The notes beneath the pieces were generated by a model. It worked only from the letters and a program-made list of their open reading frames with translations, was not told the DNA's origin and ran no database searches. DNA of 56,872 nt, from assembly GCA_949035555.1 (NCBI GenBank), contig CAROLD010000011.1, positions 1 to 56,872 on the forward strand, given 5' to 3'. The translations under genes and the position numbers were made by a program. How positions within the stretch are numbered: position 1 is the first letter of the stretch; every line of letters starts with the position of its first letter. This document shows positions 36,002 to 45,022 of this stretch, piece by piece. This DNA is from an uncultured bacterium (GTDB lineage Bacteria > Cyanobacteriota > Vampirovibrionia > Gastranaerophilales > Gastranaerophilaceae).

Positions 36002-36694
36002 TTATACAACAATCCCTTTGTTAATTGTATCAAGCAGAATTTGTATTCTATCTTGAGTTTCATATGCATCTTGTTCCAGAAAATTGCTTCTGTATGCCCT
36101 GTAATTTTGGTCGGCAGGAATATAATTTTTTGTTCCCCTCAGACATCTCATTGTGAATAAACGATGACCTGATGGAAGGTTTTCTGCTGACGGATTTGAT
36201 ATCCCTAAATTTTCGGAAAGCCATCTTTTAAACTTATCAAGGTCTTTCCACGCATCTTTTACTTTCCCTTGTGTCATAATTTCAATTTTTTTATTTACAG
36301 CCTTCATATATTCTTGTGGGGATTGATTGAATGCAAAAAAATCCTGTAAAAAGTGACGAAATTCGTGATGAATGGTGCCTGCAACTTTTTCTCGTTCTAA
36401 ATTTCTTCTCAGTTTTAGAGACAAAAAAGCATTGTCGGCAGCCCCATTAACCCTGACTCCAAGCCGTTCGGGTGTTTCAAGGGATAACTGAATTTTTGAA
36501 CATCTAAAACCAAAATTGTTTTTGGCTTCATTAAATATCGCCTCTATATATTGACTTCTATCCGCAATTCTTTCGATATCTTTATAACGTTTTGCCATTA
36601 CATAGGTTTCGCCTAAATCAATATCTCGCAGAAATATTTTTTTGAAACATTGTTGTAATTCAGATAAACCTTTTATTTGAATTGGTGTTAACAT
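36002..36694 (-). CDS. putative zinc metallopeptidase (HExxH) of unknown family
   Basis: A 230-residue soluble protein without signal peptide. GTIHHEFRHFLQDFF holds HEFRH (110-114), a zinc-peptidase motif, and ExxA-type Glu residues in LEQDAYETQ (207-212) could give the third ligand. No known family is recognised. The start at 36694 has AAAAGG upstream. It is divergent from the papain-like gene at 36808 with a 113-base spacer; the two may be functionally related. Substrate unknown. Confidence 0.65.
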   Translation of the reverse strand: MLTPIQIKGLSELQQCFKKIFLRDIDLGETYVMAKRYKDIERIADRSQYIEAIFNEAKNNFGFRCSKIQLSLETPERLGVRVNGAADNAFLSLKLRRNLEREKVAGTIHHEFRHFLQDFFAFNQSPQEYMKAVNKKIEIMTQGKVKDAWKDLDKFKRWLSENLGISNPSAENLPSGHRLFTMRCLRGTKNYIPADQNYRAYRSNFLEQDAYETQDRIQILLDTINKGIVV

Positions 36695-36807
36695 ATTAAA
36701 TACCTTTTTTTTCCCCGTATATATAATAAAAACATTTTGACTACGGGAATTGCACTTTTTTAGAAATTAAGTGACAAAATATTTTCTGTTTATATTTTAT
36801 ATTTAAT

Positions 36808-37602
36808 ATGGAAAGGGTCAGTAATATTTCGTTTGCATCAAGATGTCCTCAAATTAGGGATGCTCAGTGGGTTTGTCGCACAATCACCTCACAATTTCCC
36901 CATACCTCATCTTCAAAATTTTTACCGCAGTACAAATCATTATTGGAAGAATTCTCTAGTAATTTGAATATTAAAACTTCCGATTCCCCTAAAACATTGG
37001 CTGATGTTTATAATTTTATAAATAAACTGCAAAATTTTATTGAACATTTGAATATTTTTTCTAAAGATTTACTTCCGAAAAAATATCGAGATGCAACGTT
37101 AACTTTAGAGAAAATTAAAACAAATATAGATGCTTTGCATAATGCTCGCTTTAATGTTAATAAATCCTCAGATCTTACAAAATGTTTGACACTGGTAAAA
37201 GATTATAAAGTCGGTAATTGTTATGAAGATGCAAAAATTGCGGAATTTATTCTTCGTCTCAACGGCATAAAAAATGCCTGCACTGCACTAATGATGCAAA
37301 GTGGTAAAAGTTTGGATCATGCGGTTTGTGTTTTTAACAGAGATGGAAGTGTTTTTTCGGGTGATATCAAAAATAGTACGATTATAATCGATCCTTGGGC
37401 AGGAAAAGCTGACTTTGCTAAAAATATGTTTGTTGATTACAAAAATAATTTTAACCGGTATTTTGATATTAACGCTAAAAAAGACATTGATTTATATATT
37501 GATGATTATATTCTTCTTGATGATATTCAACTAAATTTGTTCAAAGAAACTTATCCTAAGTTGATTTTCAAAAATTCAAAAAGAAAATTTATGCAAAAAT
37601 AA
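36808..37602 (+). CDS. putative papain-fold cysteine protease/transferase-like protein
   Basis: A 264-residue protein of unknown family. Residues 134-200 show the order Cys-His-Asp of papain-like enzymes: VGNCYEDAKIAEFIL (Cys138), SLDHAVCVF (His171) and IIIDPWAG (Asp195). This resembles papain-fold toxin and deamidase domains, in which a DPW motif follows the active His. The N-terminus (SNISFASR) matches the Ser-Phe motif of two other proteins here. The first 130 residues are helical. No ribosome binding site is seen at ATG 36808. Host effector or polymorphic toxin are possibilities; no immunity gene is evident. Confidence 0.6.
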   Translation: MERVSNISFASRCPQIRDAQWVCRTITSQFPHTSSSKFLPQYKSLLEEFSSNLNIKTSDSPKTLADVYNFINKLQNFIEHLNIFSKDLLPKKYRDATLTLEKIKTNIDALHNARFNVNKSSDLTKCLTLVKDYKVGNCYEDAKIAEFILRLNGIKNACTALMMQSGKSLDHAVCVFNRDGSVFSGDIKNSTIIIDPWAGKADFAKNMFVDYKNNFNRYFDINAKKDIDLYIDDYILLDDIQLNLFKETYPKLIFKNSKRKFMQK

Positions 37603-37625
37603 AAGCCTTAGTGAAAACTAAGGCT
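37598..37625 (-). terminator. intrinsic terminator of the GH57 gene
   Basis: On the minus strand AGCCTTAG, loop TTTTCA, CTAAGGCT, then TTTATTTTT. Perfect 8-bp stem with T-tract, 52 bases after the GH57 stop. It overlaps the end of the papain-like gene. Confidence 0.85.
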
Positions 37626-37676
37626 GTGATATAAAATGAATTGTAAAAATTCGTATCAAATGAGAATATACCAATA

Positions 37677-39401
37677 TTAGTCTGTATATAAAGGTGCTAA
37701 TTTCTTAGATTGTTGAGGAATTACACCTTCTTCAATTGACATATACACTCTGTAATCAATGTTAGCAAAGCAGTTATCAATGTTTTCAATTTGTTGTAAT
37801 TGAATTTCGTTGATATTTCCGGTTTCAATCATATCAGCGATAAGTTCAAATCTGTCAACGTGTTCTCTAAATCTGTCTGTAGCATAATCTTTAGCCTGCC
37901 ATGTTGTAATCAAAAACGGCCAATCTGAACTTTGTAATAACAGATTTTCTCTTGCTAACTGATTTAATGCTCTGTGTAATAACTTATCTTCAGGAATTGT
38001 CTGATATTTGTCAGCAATAGCCGTGATACGTTTTTCACAAGAGTGAATAATAGGCCACATCCATTCTGTTAAATGGTTGTTCCATACATAGAAGTGTCCG
38101 CCTTGTCCCCATGAAGATTCAGGAATTTGAATAGCTTCTACAGGAGGATGAGCGTGTAAGTATTCCCCCGCTGTCATACGTTCAACTTGAGGAATGTAGT
38201 TATGGAATTTTTTGATAACTTGTTTGATAAATTCAACACCTTCAAACCACCAGTGTCCAAATAATTCTGTATCGAATGATACCATAATTAAACCTTCTTT
38301 ACCGTTGTGAGAATTTTTGTAATCATTCAATAAGTGGTAAAGCATTGTTGTATAATGGTCTGAATTTTCGTTGATTTTGTTTAATGCTAATACCGGATCA
38401 TAAAGCATTTTATCGCCCAAATCAGTTTTAGAAGAAGTAATTCTCCAGTAGTTCATACCTGACTTGTCATCTTTTTTGTGGAATTCTCTAAATACACCGT
38501 CCCCAGGGTATCCGTCAGCTGCTGACCAAACTTGATAACCTGCTCTGTCGTTTCTTCCCATAACCGCAACTTGAGCATCCGGTAACCAGTATGCTGAATA
38601 TGTATCATATCCGGTAGGTTCACGTTCAGGAAGCGGAATGTATTCAATGTTTCCGTAAATACCTACAACTCTTCGGCATCCGATAGAATTACCGCCTTCA
38701 ATAACGTGAGATTCTGTGAAGAAATACTCAATATCATTATTTTGAAGAGTTAATTCAATTGCCGGTCTCCAGTGTTTTTGACCGTCTTTTCCTACAAATT
38801 CATATCCTTGTCTGTATGCGCATTCAGGTAACCAACAGCCCATAGCTTTTTTGCCGAAGAATTTTTTAGTTGTATCAGAACCAACTTTAAACTGTGCATT
38901 TAAGTTATTATCAGTAGCTAATAGTGGAGAAAAACCGTGTGTAGCACCTGATGTAGTAATTTCAATACAGCCTAAATCTTGGAATTTTTTGAATGCTGAA
39001 ATTAAATCCATTCCATATTTGTTGATGAATGAATCTTTGATATTGTTAAACCAGTCAAAATAGTATTTTGCAAGATATTTCAAATGTTGAGAATGCGGAA
39101 CTTCAGGGTCCGGATATCTGTCTAAATCTTTTGAAACACTTTTAATTCTTGAATCTAAATATTCTACAAATCCGTGTTTTAAATGTTCATCACTTAACTG
39201 TTCAGCCAAAATTGGAGTAATACCAACTGTTAACTTAGCCTTTATACCTTCATCCCACAATTCTGAAATTGCGTTAAGAAGCGGAATATATGTTTCTGCC
39301 ATACATTCATAAAGGTTTTCTTCTCCGAACGGCCACATTCCTGCTTTTCTGTAATAAGGAAGGTGACTGTGTAACATAAAAACGAATTGACCTACTGCCA
39401 T
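37677..39401 (-). CDS. GH57 1,4-alpha-glucan branching enzyme
   Basis: A 574-residue protein starting MAVGQFVFMLHSHLPYYRKA, typical of GH57 (DUF1957) branching enzymes. The nucleophile Glu193 sits in CWLPECAYRQGYEF, and the acid/base Asp (about 374) in VSFDTELFGHWWFEG. The enzyme makes alpha-1,6 branches in glycogen in the cytosol. I chose ATG 39401, five bases after GGAGG, over a TTG 12 bases upstream. No other glycogen gene is nearby. A good promoter lies at 39540-39568. Confidence 0.93.
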   Translation of the reverse strand: MAVGQFVFMLHSHLPYYRKAGMWPFGEENLYECMAETYIPLLNAISELWDEGIKAKLTVGITPILAEQLSDEHLKHGFVEYLDSRIKSVSKDLDRYPDPEVPHSQHLKYLAKYYFDWFNNIKDSFINKYGMDLISAFKKFQDLGCIEITTSGATHGFSPLLATDNNLNAQFKVGSDTTKKFFGKKAMGCWLPECAYRQGYEFVGKDGQKHWRPAIELTLQNNDIEYFFTESHVIEGGNSIGCRRVVGIYGNIEYIPLPEREPTGYDTYSAYWLPDAQVAVMGRNDRAGYQVWSAADGYPGDGVFREFHKKDDKSGMNYWRITSSKTDLGDKMLYDPVLALNKINENSDHYTTMLYHLLNDYKNSHNGKEGLIMVSFDTELFGHWWFEGVEFIKQVIKKFHNYIPQVERMTAGEYLHAHPPVEAIQIPESSWGQGGHFYVWNNHLTEWMWPIIHSCEKRITAIADKYQTIPEDKLLHRALNQLARENLLLQSSDWPFLITTWQAKDYATDRFREHVDRFELIADMIETGNINEIQLQQIENIDNCFANIDYRVYMSIEEGVIPQQSKKLAPLYTD

Positions 39402-39539
39402 TATTTCCTCCAATCTACTGAACTATATTAAATATAATCCATTTATGTACAATTTATATATACCACAAATGGGTAAAAAATATAATACTTTTTAACTAAT
39501 TCAAGTGAATAATTTTACAAATATTAACAGGAAGTTGAA

Positions 39540-39568
39540 TTAATAAAATTTTGTCAAAATTTTGTCAA
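39540..39568 (-). promoter_or_regulatory. promoter of the GH57 gene
   Basis: On the minus strand a perfect TTGACA (39568-39563), 17-base spacer and TATTAA (39545-39540). A second TTGACA lies inside the spacer. Expected leader about 130 bases. Confidence 0.5.
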
Positions 39569-39576
39569 AATTGTTT

Positions 39577-39619
39577 CCTGTAAAACCTTATTCTGTAAGG
39601 GTTTACAGGTTTTATTTTT
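39577..39619 (+). terminator. orphan plus-strand terminator-like hairpin
   Basis: CCTGTAAAACC (39577-39587) pairs with GGGTTTACAGG (39599-39609) with one mismatch, followed by TTTTATTTTT. It reads as a plus-strand terminator, but no plus-strand gene ends here. Confidence 0.5.
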
Positions 39620-39633
39620 GTTAAAATTTTACG

Positions 39634-39664
39634 AAAAACAGCTCTGAGATTGTCTCAGAGCTGT
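39634..39664 (-). terminator. intrinsic terminator of the lytic transglycosylase gene
   Basis: ACAGCTCTGAG, loop of five, CTCAGAGCTGT: a perfect 11-bp stem. On the minus strand it is followed by TTTTCG and lies 22 bases past the stop at 39687. Confidence 0.85.
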
Positions 39665-39686
39665 GTAAAATAACTATAACCAAAAC

Positions 39687-40340
39687 TTAGATTGCAACTG
39701 ATTGAGATTTTAATTCCATTTCTATTGGTAAATCTTTAATCAACTCAGCGTTAAGTTTTCTTGACTCTTCGATTTTTGCAACCGGCATAGGTGCTGTTTT
39801 TGCGACCATTTTAGCTGTACTTGCCGGAGCTTTACCTTGAGTCATTACTGCAAGTGTTCCGTTTTTAGCGGCAATCATAGCCGGATCCGGATGAGCTTTG
39901 TAGTGTCTGTAGTCTGCTGTAATTTTTGCTACAAATCTTTTGGTTTCGCTGAACGGAGGCACTGCACGGTATTTTTTTACGTTGCCGGGACCTGCGTTGT
40001 ATGCAGCCAGTGCTAATTCCATTGACCCGAACATTTTGTACATTGATTTATAGTACATAATGCCGCCTTTGATGTTATCATCGAGCGAATACGGGTTTAA
40101 GCCCATTCTTCTTGCTGTGGATGGCATCAGCTGGAAGACTCCGACTGCTCCATGGGAACTTCTTGCTTCGTGCCTGAATCCTGATTCTGTTTTTGCAATA
40201 CTTAGTGTAATTGCTGGATCTACGCCCATTTCGATAGAATGTTTTACTATCGCTGCCTTAACGGTATTGACATTGGCCGCTTGCACTTGTGCAAAAGACA
40301 TTAGCACTAATGCAATAGTGAATAGTAAGAATTTTTTCAA
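39687..40340 (-). CDS. exported SLT-type lytic transglycosylase
   Basis: A 217-residue protein with signal peptide (MKKFLLFTIALVLMSFAQVQ, cut near QAA). The SLT domain spans 25-150: catalytic Glu52 in IAKTESGFRHEARSSHGAVG, then FQLMPSTARRMG and LALAAYNAGPGNVKKY. It cleaves peptidoglycan in the periplasm. The tail (165-217) is unstructured, Ala/Lys-rich. The start is TTG at 40340, preceded by AGAGGATT. The long leader upstream is noted separately. Confidence 0.93.
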   Translation of the reverse strand: MKKFLLFTIALVLMSFAQVQAANVNTVKAAIVKHSIEMGVDPAITLSIAKTESGFRHEARSSHGAVGVFQLMPSTARRMGLNPYSLDDNIKGGIMYYKSMYKMFGSMELALAAYNAGPGNVKKYRAVPPFSETKRFVAKITADYRHYKAHPDPAMIAAKNGTLAVMTQGKAPASTAKMVAKTAPMPVAKIEESRKLNAELIKDLPIEMELKSQSVAI

Positions 40341-40592
40341 AATGTAATCCTCTAGTTGTAAATTGAAATTCTTAAAAGACTACTTTTGTATCTTATTTTT
40401 TTTGTAAGATTTTCGTCTTTTTTGAATGTGTTTATGTGTCTATAATATTACAAAAATTTAAAATTTCAACCCCTACCGGTCGGGCTACAAATTTTTGCAA
40501 TGTCGAAACCCTCTCGTAGTGCCAGCTTTACATTCTTAACATTTAGTGTAAAAAGTACGATAATTTTGTCAAGTTTGGTAGAATTTTCTATC
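40341..40592 (-). promoter_or_regulatory. 252-base spacer with promoter and GC-rich leader segment
   Basis: On the minus strand a perfect TTGACA (40572-40567), 16-base spacer and TACACT form a possible promoter. A GC-richer stretch follows (about 40470-40530), containing ACCCTC and CCCTACCGG on the plus strand, inside otherwise AT-rich sequence. A transcript would have a leader of about 200 bases before the transglycosylase TTG. I could not match it to a known riboswitch. Confidence 0.4.
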
Positions 40593-42989
40593 CTATTTTG
40601 AATAAAATTTTTCTTTCAATTTGTATTTTTTATCATGGTTTTCGTAGGAATAAATTTTATATAAATTTCCATCAGTTGAAATTTTTATTGAATTCAGAAT
40701 ATCAGTACGTAAAATTTCTGTTGAGCGCAAGATATCAAGGGTACCTTTGTTAGGATGTCCAAAATAGTTTATTCCTGTTGAAATTACAGAAATTTTATTA
40801 CCTAAGTGCGTTAGCATATCTTCATTTACGACATTCGGTCCGCCGTGGTGCCCGACTTTTAATACTTCAATATTATGCGGAATATCTTTTTTTACTCTCT
40901 CAAAGGATTTTACCCCTGCGTCGCCCATAAACAGCATATCAAAGTTTTTGTAGCTCAAAATGGTCATTGTAGATGAGTCGTTGCTATGATTTTTCCCTGC
41001 AATATTTGTTTTTAAGGTTTTTATTTTTAAGTCAGGTTCGGAGTATATCAGTTCGTTATTTTGTACAATCCGCATGTATTGTTTGTTTTTCTTGACTGCT
41101 TTAAAAATATCTTTTGCAGTAGTGGTGGATTTCTCAAAAGAATTCAAATATAATGCTTTAATTTTTCTTTGCTCAATGAATTCAACTGTTCCTCCGGAGT
41201 GATCATTATCAAAGTGAGTAATAATAATTCCTTCAATATTTTTTATCCCGCGGTCTTTGAGATATTTTAGCATAATTATTTTAGCTTGAGAATTGCCGCT
41301 TTTATACGGTGCCTTACCTGTATCAATAAAGAAATATTTGTTCTGAGGTGTTTTAATAAGGAATGAATCGGCATTCCCTACATCAAATGCGATTACTTCA
41401 AGTTCATTTGACGGAAGTTTTATTGTTGTACAAAAAATCACGAGTGAAATGCAAATAGCCGTAATTACGGCTTGTTTATATTTTTCATATTTTAAAAGAG
41501 CTGTGACGGCTAAAAGCATTATATAGTAGAGTGCGAGTTGTAAAATGTCCGGATGAGTTGTTGATAAAAGACTGTTTGGCAGATTTGCAAAGAAATCGGA
41601 AATCCACACGAGGATATTTAACAAATATTTCATGAAAAAGTCAAAAATACAGCATATAAAATCTGATATTTGCGGGATAATTGCAAGTGCTGAGCTAACA
41701 AAACCGCCGAAACTTATGACACTCAACAGTGACACAGTTGAAATGTTTGCAAATATAGAATATAAACTGAAGGTATTAAAATAAAACATCTGTATAGGAG
41801 CAATCCAAATTTGTGCAACAAGTGGAATTAAGACAGGGGCTTTAATCCAGTCAGGAATTTTATTTAGTTTTGAAGAAACAATATTTGCTGTAGTTAACAA
41901 TCCAAAAGTTACCAGAAATGACAGCTGGAAGCTTACATCATTTATGTATGCAGGATTATAAATAAGCATTAAAACCGCAACAAGTGATAATAAGGATACA
42001 CTATGGGTGTCTCTGTCTATGAGTTTTCCGGCAAGGACAAAAAGCATCATTAAAGCGGCTCTGACAACCGAAGGTCCAAGTCCTGTCATAAGAGTATAAA
42101 GGATTATCATAAGCATTCCTGAAAGTACTCTTGGTTTATATGGAACTCTCAAAAATTTTAATATGATAAACCAGAACGTAAAAATAAATGCAACATTCAT
42201 CCCTGATGCGGCGAGAATGTGTAATAATCCTGAATTTATAAAAGAATTTTTAATATATTCAGGCGGAGCAACTGCATCGTCTCCAAAAACTATTCCGCCA
42301 AGTATTTCAAGGTTCGGGCTTTTCAGGTATTTGGAATGAGTTTTAATAATCCTGTTTCTGGTGTTATTTAATTTGCTTAAAAATTTCCACTTTAAGCTTG
42401 TGCTGCGTTGTAGTATTTCAAAATTTGCATCATCAGAATATAAAACAGTAAATACATTGAAATTTCTCAAGTATGCGCTGTAATCAAACTGGGAAGGGTT
42501 AGTTGAGGTAAATGGTTTTCTTAAATTTCCTTTGAGTTTAATAGTTTCACCAATGTTAAGTTTTGATAAATTTTGTGGTTTGGAAGAAATGGTTGCAAGT
42601 GTTTTACCCTGCGCAGGCTGTTCGTTTATAGTTTCAACTTGCAGGAAGAATTTTGCTTTGTCACCTGATGCGGTATCAGGAATACTTACAATTCTGCCGG
42701 AAAAAACTGCATCCATGGGCGCTAGCGGAATTAGTTCATCATAGTTTTTTATTTTAAAAAATGTTAAGAAAAATCCTGCATAAAATACAAAAATTAAAAC
42801 CAGAACTCGTCTAATGCTTAAAAATTTTAAGCATAAAAGAGTTATAAATAATATTGTAATAGAAGCAGCCCATATTATTTCACATTTGTAAAAACAAGCC
42901 ATAACTCCAGCCATAAAGACTAGAGAGGTCATAAACATAACCAAATTTTTGTTCTGTAATAAATCCCTAATTATTTCTTTATTAATCAT
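40593..42989 (-). CDS. comEC: ComEC/Rec2 DNA-uptake channel protein
   Basis: A 798-residue protein with all three expected parts: N-terminal spans and OB-like region (1-200), the Competence membrane domain (about 220-500, with LHILAASGMNVAFIFTFWF and GLGPSVVRAALMMLF), and a C-terminal metallo-beta-lactamase domain (about 530-780, with ITHFDNDHSGG and KVGHHGGPNV). It carries single-stranded DNA across the inner membrane during transformation. Intact length suggests it is functional. It is divergent from pilT, with a 87-base spacer. Confidence 0.95.
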   Translation of the reverse strand: MINKEIIRDLLQNKNLVMFMTSLVFMAGVMACFYKCEIIWAASITILFITLLCLKFLSIRRVLVLIFVFYAGFFLTFFKIKNYDELIPLAPMDAVFSGRIVSIPDTASGDKAKFFLQVETINEQPAQGKTLATISSKPQNLSKLNIGETIKLKGNLRKPFTSTNPSQFDYSAYLRNFNVFTVLYSDDANFEILQRSTSLKWKFLSKLNNTRNRIIKTHSKYLKSPNLEILGGIVFGDDAVAPPEYIKNSFINSGLLHILAASGMNVAFIFTFWFIILKFLRVPYKPRVLSGMLMIILYTLMTGLGPSVVRAALMMLFVLAGKLIDRDTHSVSLLSLVAVLMLIYNPAYINDVSFQLSFLVTFGLLTTANIVSSKLNKIPDWIKAPVLIPLVAQIWIAPIQMFYFNTFSLYSIFANISTVSLLSVISFGGFVSSALAIIPQISDFICCIFDFFMKYLLNILVWISDFFANLPNSLLSTTHPDILQLALYYIMLLAVTALLKYEKYKQAVITAICISLVIFCTTIKLPSNELEVIAFDVGNADSFLIKTPQNKYFFIDTGKAPYKSGNSQAKIIMLKYLKDRGIKNIEGIIITHFDNDHSGGTVEFIEQRKIKALYLNSFEKSTTTAKDIFKAVKKNKQYMRIVQNNELIYSEPDLKIKTLKTNIAGKNHSNDSSTMTILSYKNFDMLFMGDAGVKSFERVKKDIPHNIEVLKVGHHGGPNVVNEDMLTHLGNKISVISTGINYFGHPNKGTLDILRSTEILRTDILNSIKISTDGNLYKIYSYENHDKKYKLKEKFYSK

Positions 42990-43076
42990 AATTCCAACAT
43001 GTGAATGATACCATATAGATTTTAGTTGTGCAAAATGAAAAAGTATGTTATGCTGTATGTCGAAGAAGAGGATTTT

Positions 43077-44174
43077 ATGAGCAATAATGATTTCTATATT
43101 GAAGACTTTTTAAGACAGGCTGTATCGGTAGGAGCATCAGATGCTCATATTTGTGAAGGTGAAAGACCTGCAATCAGGGTATCCGGGCAGATTATGAGAA
43201 TTAATCTTCCGCCGTTGACAGCTGAAGATATGGAATTCACCATAAGAACGGTTTCTCCTCAGCATTTGAAAGACAGAATTACAAGATTTTTTGATATTGA
43301 CTTTTCTTATGAAATCCCGGGTTGTTCCCGTTTTCGTGTGAATATGTCCCGTCAGCTCGGTAAAACTGCAATGGTTATTCGTGCAATTCCGTATTATATC
43401 AAAACTTTTAAAGAATTATATCTTCCTCCTACTTTGGAAGAATTTGCGGCATTTAACAACGGGCTTGTTCTTGTAACAGGTCCGACCGGTTCAGGTAAAT
43501 CAACAACAATCGCGTCTTTAATTGATTATATTAATGCTTCTGTTGCAAAACACATCGTAACAATTGAAGACCCTGTGGAATTTATCTTTTCAAATAAAAA
43601 ATCTATTGTCTCACAAAGACAATTGCTCATTGATACACCATCATTCTCAGACGGTGTAAAATATGCATTAAGACAAGACCCTGATGTTATCTTCATCGGT
43701 GAAATTCGTGACAGAGAAACCGTAGAATCAGCTCTGAAAGCCGCAGAAACAGGTCACCTTGTTGTATCAACAATTCACACAAACGACTCTGTTCAAACAG
43801 TTGCACGTATTATCAACTTGTTTGACCCGAATGAACGTCCGTTTGTCCGAAGCCAAATCGCCAATACTTTGAGAGGTACAATTTCACAAAAACTTGTTCC
43901 GTCTGCTGACGGAAGTACTCGTCTTCCTGCAACCGAAGTCCTGGTAGTTACACCTACAGTTAAAGACTTTATTTTGAAAGATGAGTTGGAACAAATTTAC
44001 GAACTCGTTAAAAACGGTTCTTTCAACAATATGACAACAATGAACATGTCTCTGTACAAGTTATATACCGAAGAAAAAATTACAAAAGAAATTGCTCTTA
44101 CGCATTCAGATAATAAACCTGAACTTGAACAGCTGATGAGAGGTATTTATCACGGTACAGGCATGAATAAATAA
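43077..44174 (+). CDS. pilT: PilT-type pilus retraction ATPase
   Basis: A 365-residue type II/IV secretion ATPase. The N-terminal PAS-like domain has SDAHICEGERPAIRVSGQI. Walker A is GPTGSGKST (near 136), the Asp box is HIVTIEDPVEF, Walker B is DVIFIGEIRD, and the His box is GHLVVSTIHTND. PilT retracts type IV pili for motility or DNA uptake. The start MSNND at 43077 follows GAAGAGG; a reading from 43026 has no site. It lies beside comEC, consistent with competence, and recO follows after eight bases. Confidence 0.93.
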   Translation: MSNNDFYIEDFLRQAVSVGASDAHICEGERPAIRVSGQIMRINLPPLTAEDMEFTIRTVSPQHLKDRITRFFDIDFSYEIPGCSRFRVNMSRQLGKTAMVIRAIPYYIKTFKELYLPPTLEEFAAFNNGLVLVTGPTGSGKSTTIASLIDYINASVAKHIVTIEDPVEFIFSNKKSIVSQRQLLIDTPSFSDGVKYALRQDPDVIFIGEIRDRETVESALKAAETGHLVVSTIHTNDSVQTVARIINLFDPNERPFVRSQIANTLRGTISQKLVPSADGSTRLPATEVLVVTPTVKDFILKDELEQIYELVKNGSFNNMTTMNMSLYKLYTEEKITKEIALTHSDNKPELEQLMRGIYHGTGMNK

Positions 44175-44182
44175 TAAGGACA

Positions 44183-44965
44183 ATGCAAAACAGTTTTGTA
44201 ACAGATGCAATTAATTTGAAGTCCTACAATTTGAGTGAATCTGACAAGATTATTGTTATGTATTCAAAAGATAAAGGACTAATCAGGGGAGTAGCAAAGG
44301 GGGTCAAAAAGCCAAAAAGTAAACTTGGCGCCCGTATGGATTTGCTTGTCGCAAATACTCTGATGCTTCATAAGGGTAAAAATTTGGCTACAATTTGTCA
44401 GGCAGATGTTCTTAATACTTTCAATAAAACACGTCAGGATATAGATAAAATATTTTATTCAATGTATGTGACTGAGGTTGTGAGTAATTTTGGTCTGGAA
44501 GAAGATCCGGCATCGGAAGTTATTTATAATCTTTTATACAAGGCGCTTGATTCGATATCCCTTGCGCAAAATAAGGTTGAAATACTTATTTCTGTCATAA
44601 AATTTCAATTGAAAATGATGATTGAGTCCGGTTTTTCTATAGAATTTGATTCTTGTTTAAATTGCCGCAGAGATGTAAATGAAGAAACCATGTATTTTGT
44701 TCCAAATTTCGGCGGAATTGTCTGCAAGGAATGTGCTGAAAAAATTCATTATACAAAAAAACAAATGCCATACAAATTGCGTGATTTTTTTAAACAAATG
44801 GCGTTAAATGATTTTGATTATAAAGGTCAGTACGAAATAAAAGCGACTGAAAAAGTCTGCGAAGTTTCGTTCCAAGTTTTGAAAGATTATATTGAACTAA
44901 AATCTCCGAAAAAATTTAAGTCAACTGACATGTTACAAACAGTCTCTTCCCCTTCGTTTGGTTGA
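44183..44965 (+). CDS. recO: DNA repair protein RecO
   Basis: A 260-residue protein with the RecO N-terminal OB fold (DAINLKSYNLSESDKIIVMY, GLIRGVAKGVKKPKSKLGAR) and a zinc-binding C-terminal part (CLNCRRDV and CKEC). RecO helps load RecA on single-stranded DNA coated with SSB. AAGGAC precedes ATG. Linked to pilT in one unit. Confidence 0.93.
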   Translation: MQNSFVTDAINLKSYNLSESDKIIVMYSKDKGLIRGVAKGVKKPKSKLGARMDLLVANTLMLHKGKNLATICQADVLNTFNKTRQDIDKIFYSMYVTEVVSNFGLEEDPASEVIYNLLYKALDSISLAQNKVEILISVIKFQLKMMIESGFSIEFDSCLNCRRDVNEETMYFVPNFGGIVCKECAEKIHYTKKQMPYKLRDFFKQMALNDFDYKGQYEIKATEKVCEVSFQVLKDYIELKSPKKFKSTDMLQTVSSPSFG

Positions 44966-45022
44966 TGTGAATTTAACTAATTATGTTTATTATACATATA
45001 TATACTAATTAGGATATTTGCA

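Noticed and set aside
40440..40560. c-di-AMP (ydaO) or c-di-GMP riboswitch before the lytic transglycosylase
   Set aside because: Considered because of the downstream gene, but the conserved core motifs of these riboswitches could not be found in the leader. Kept only as an unexplained leader.
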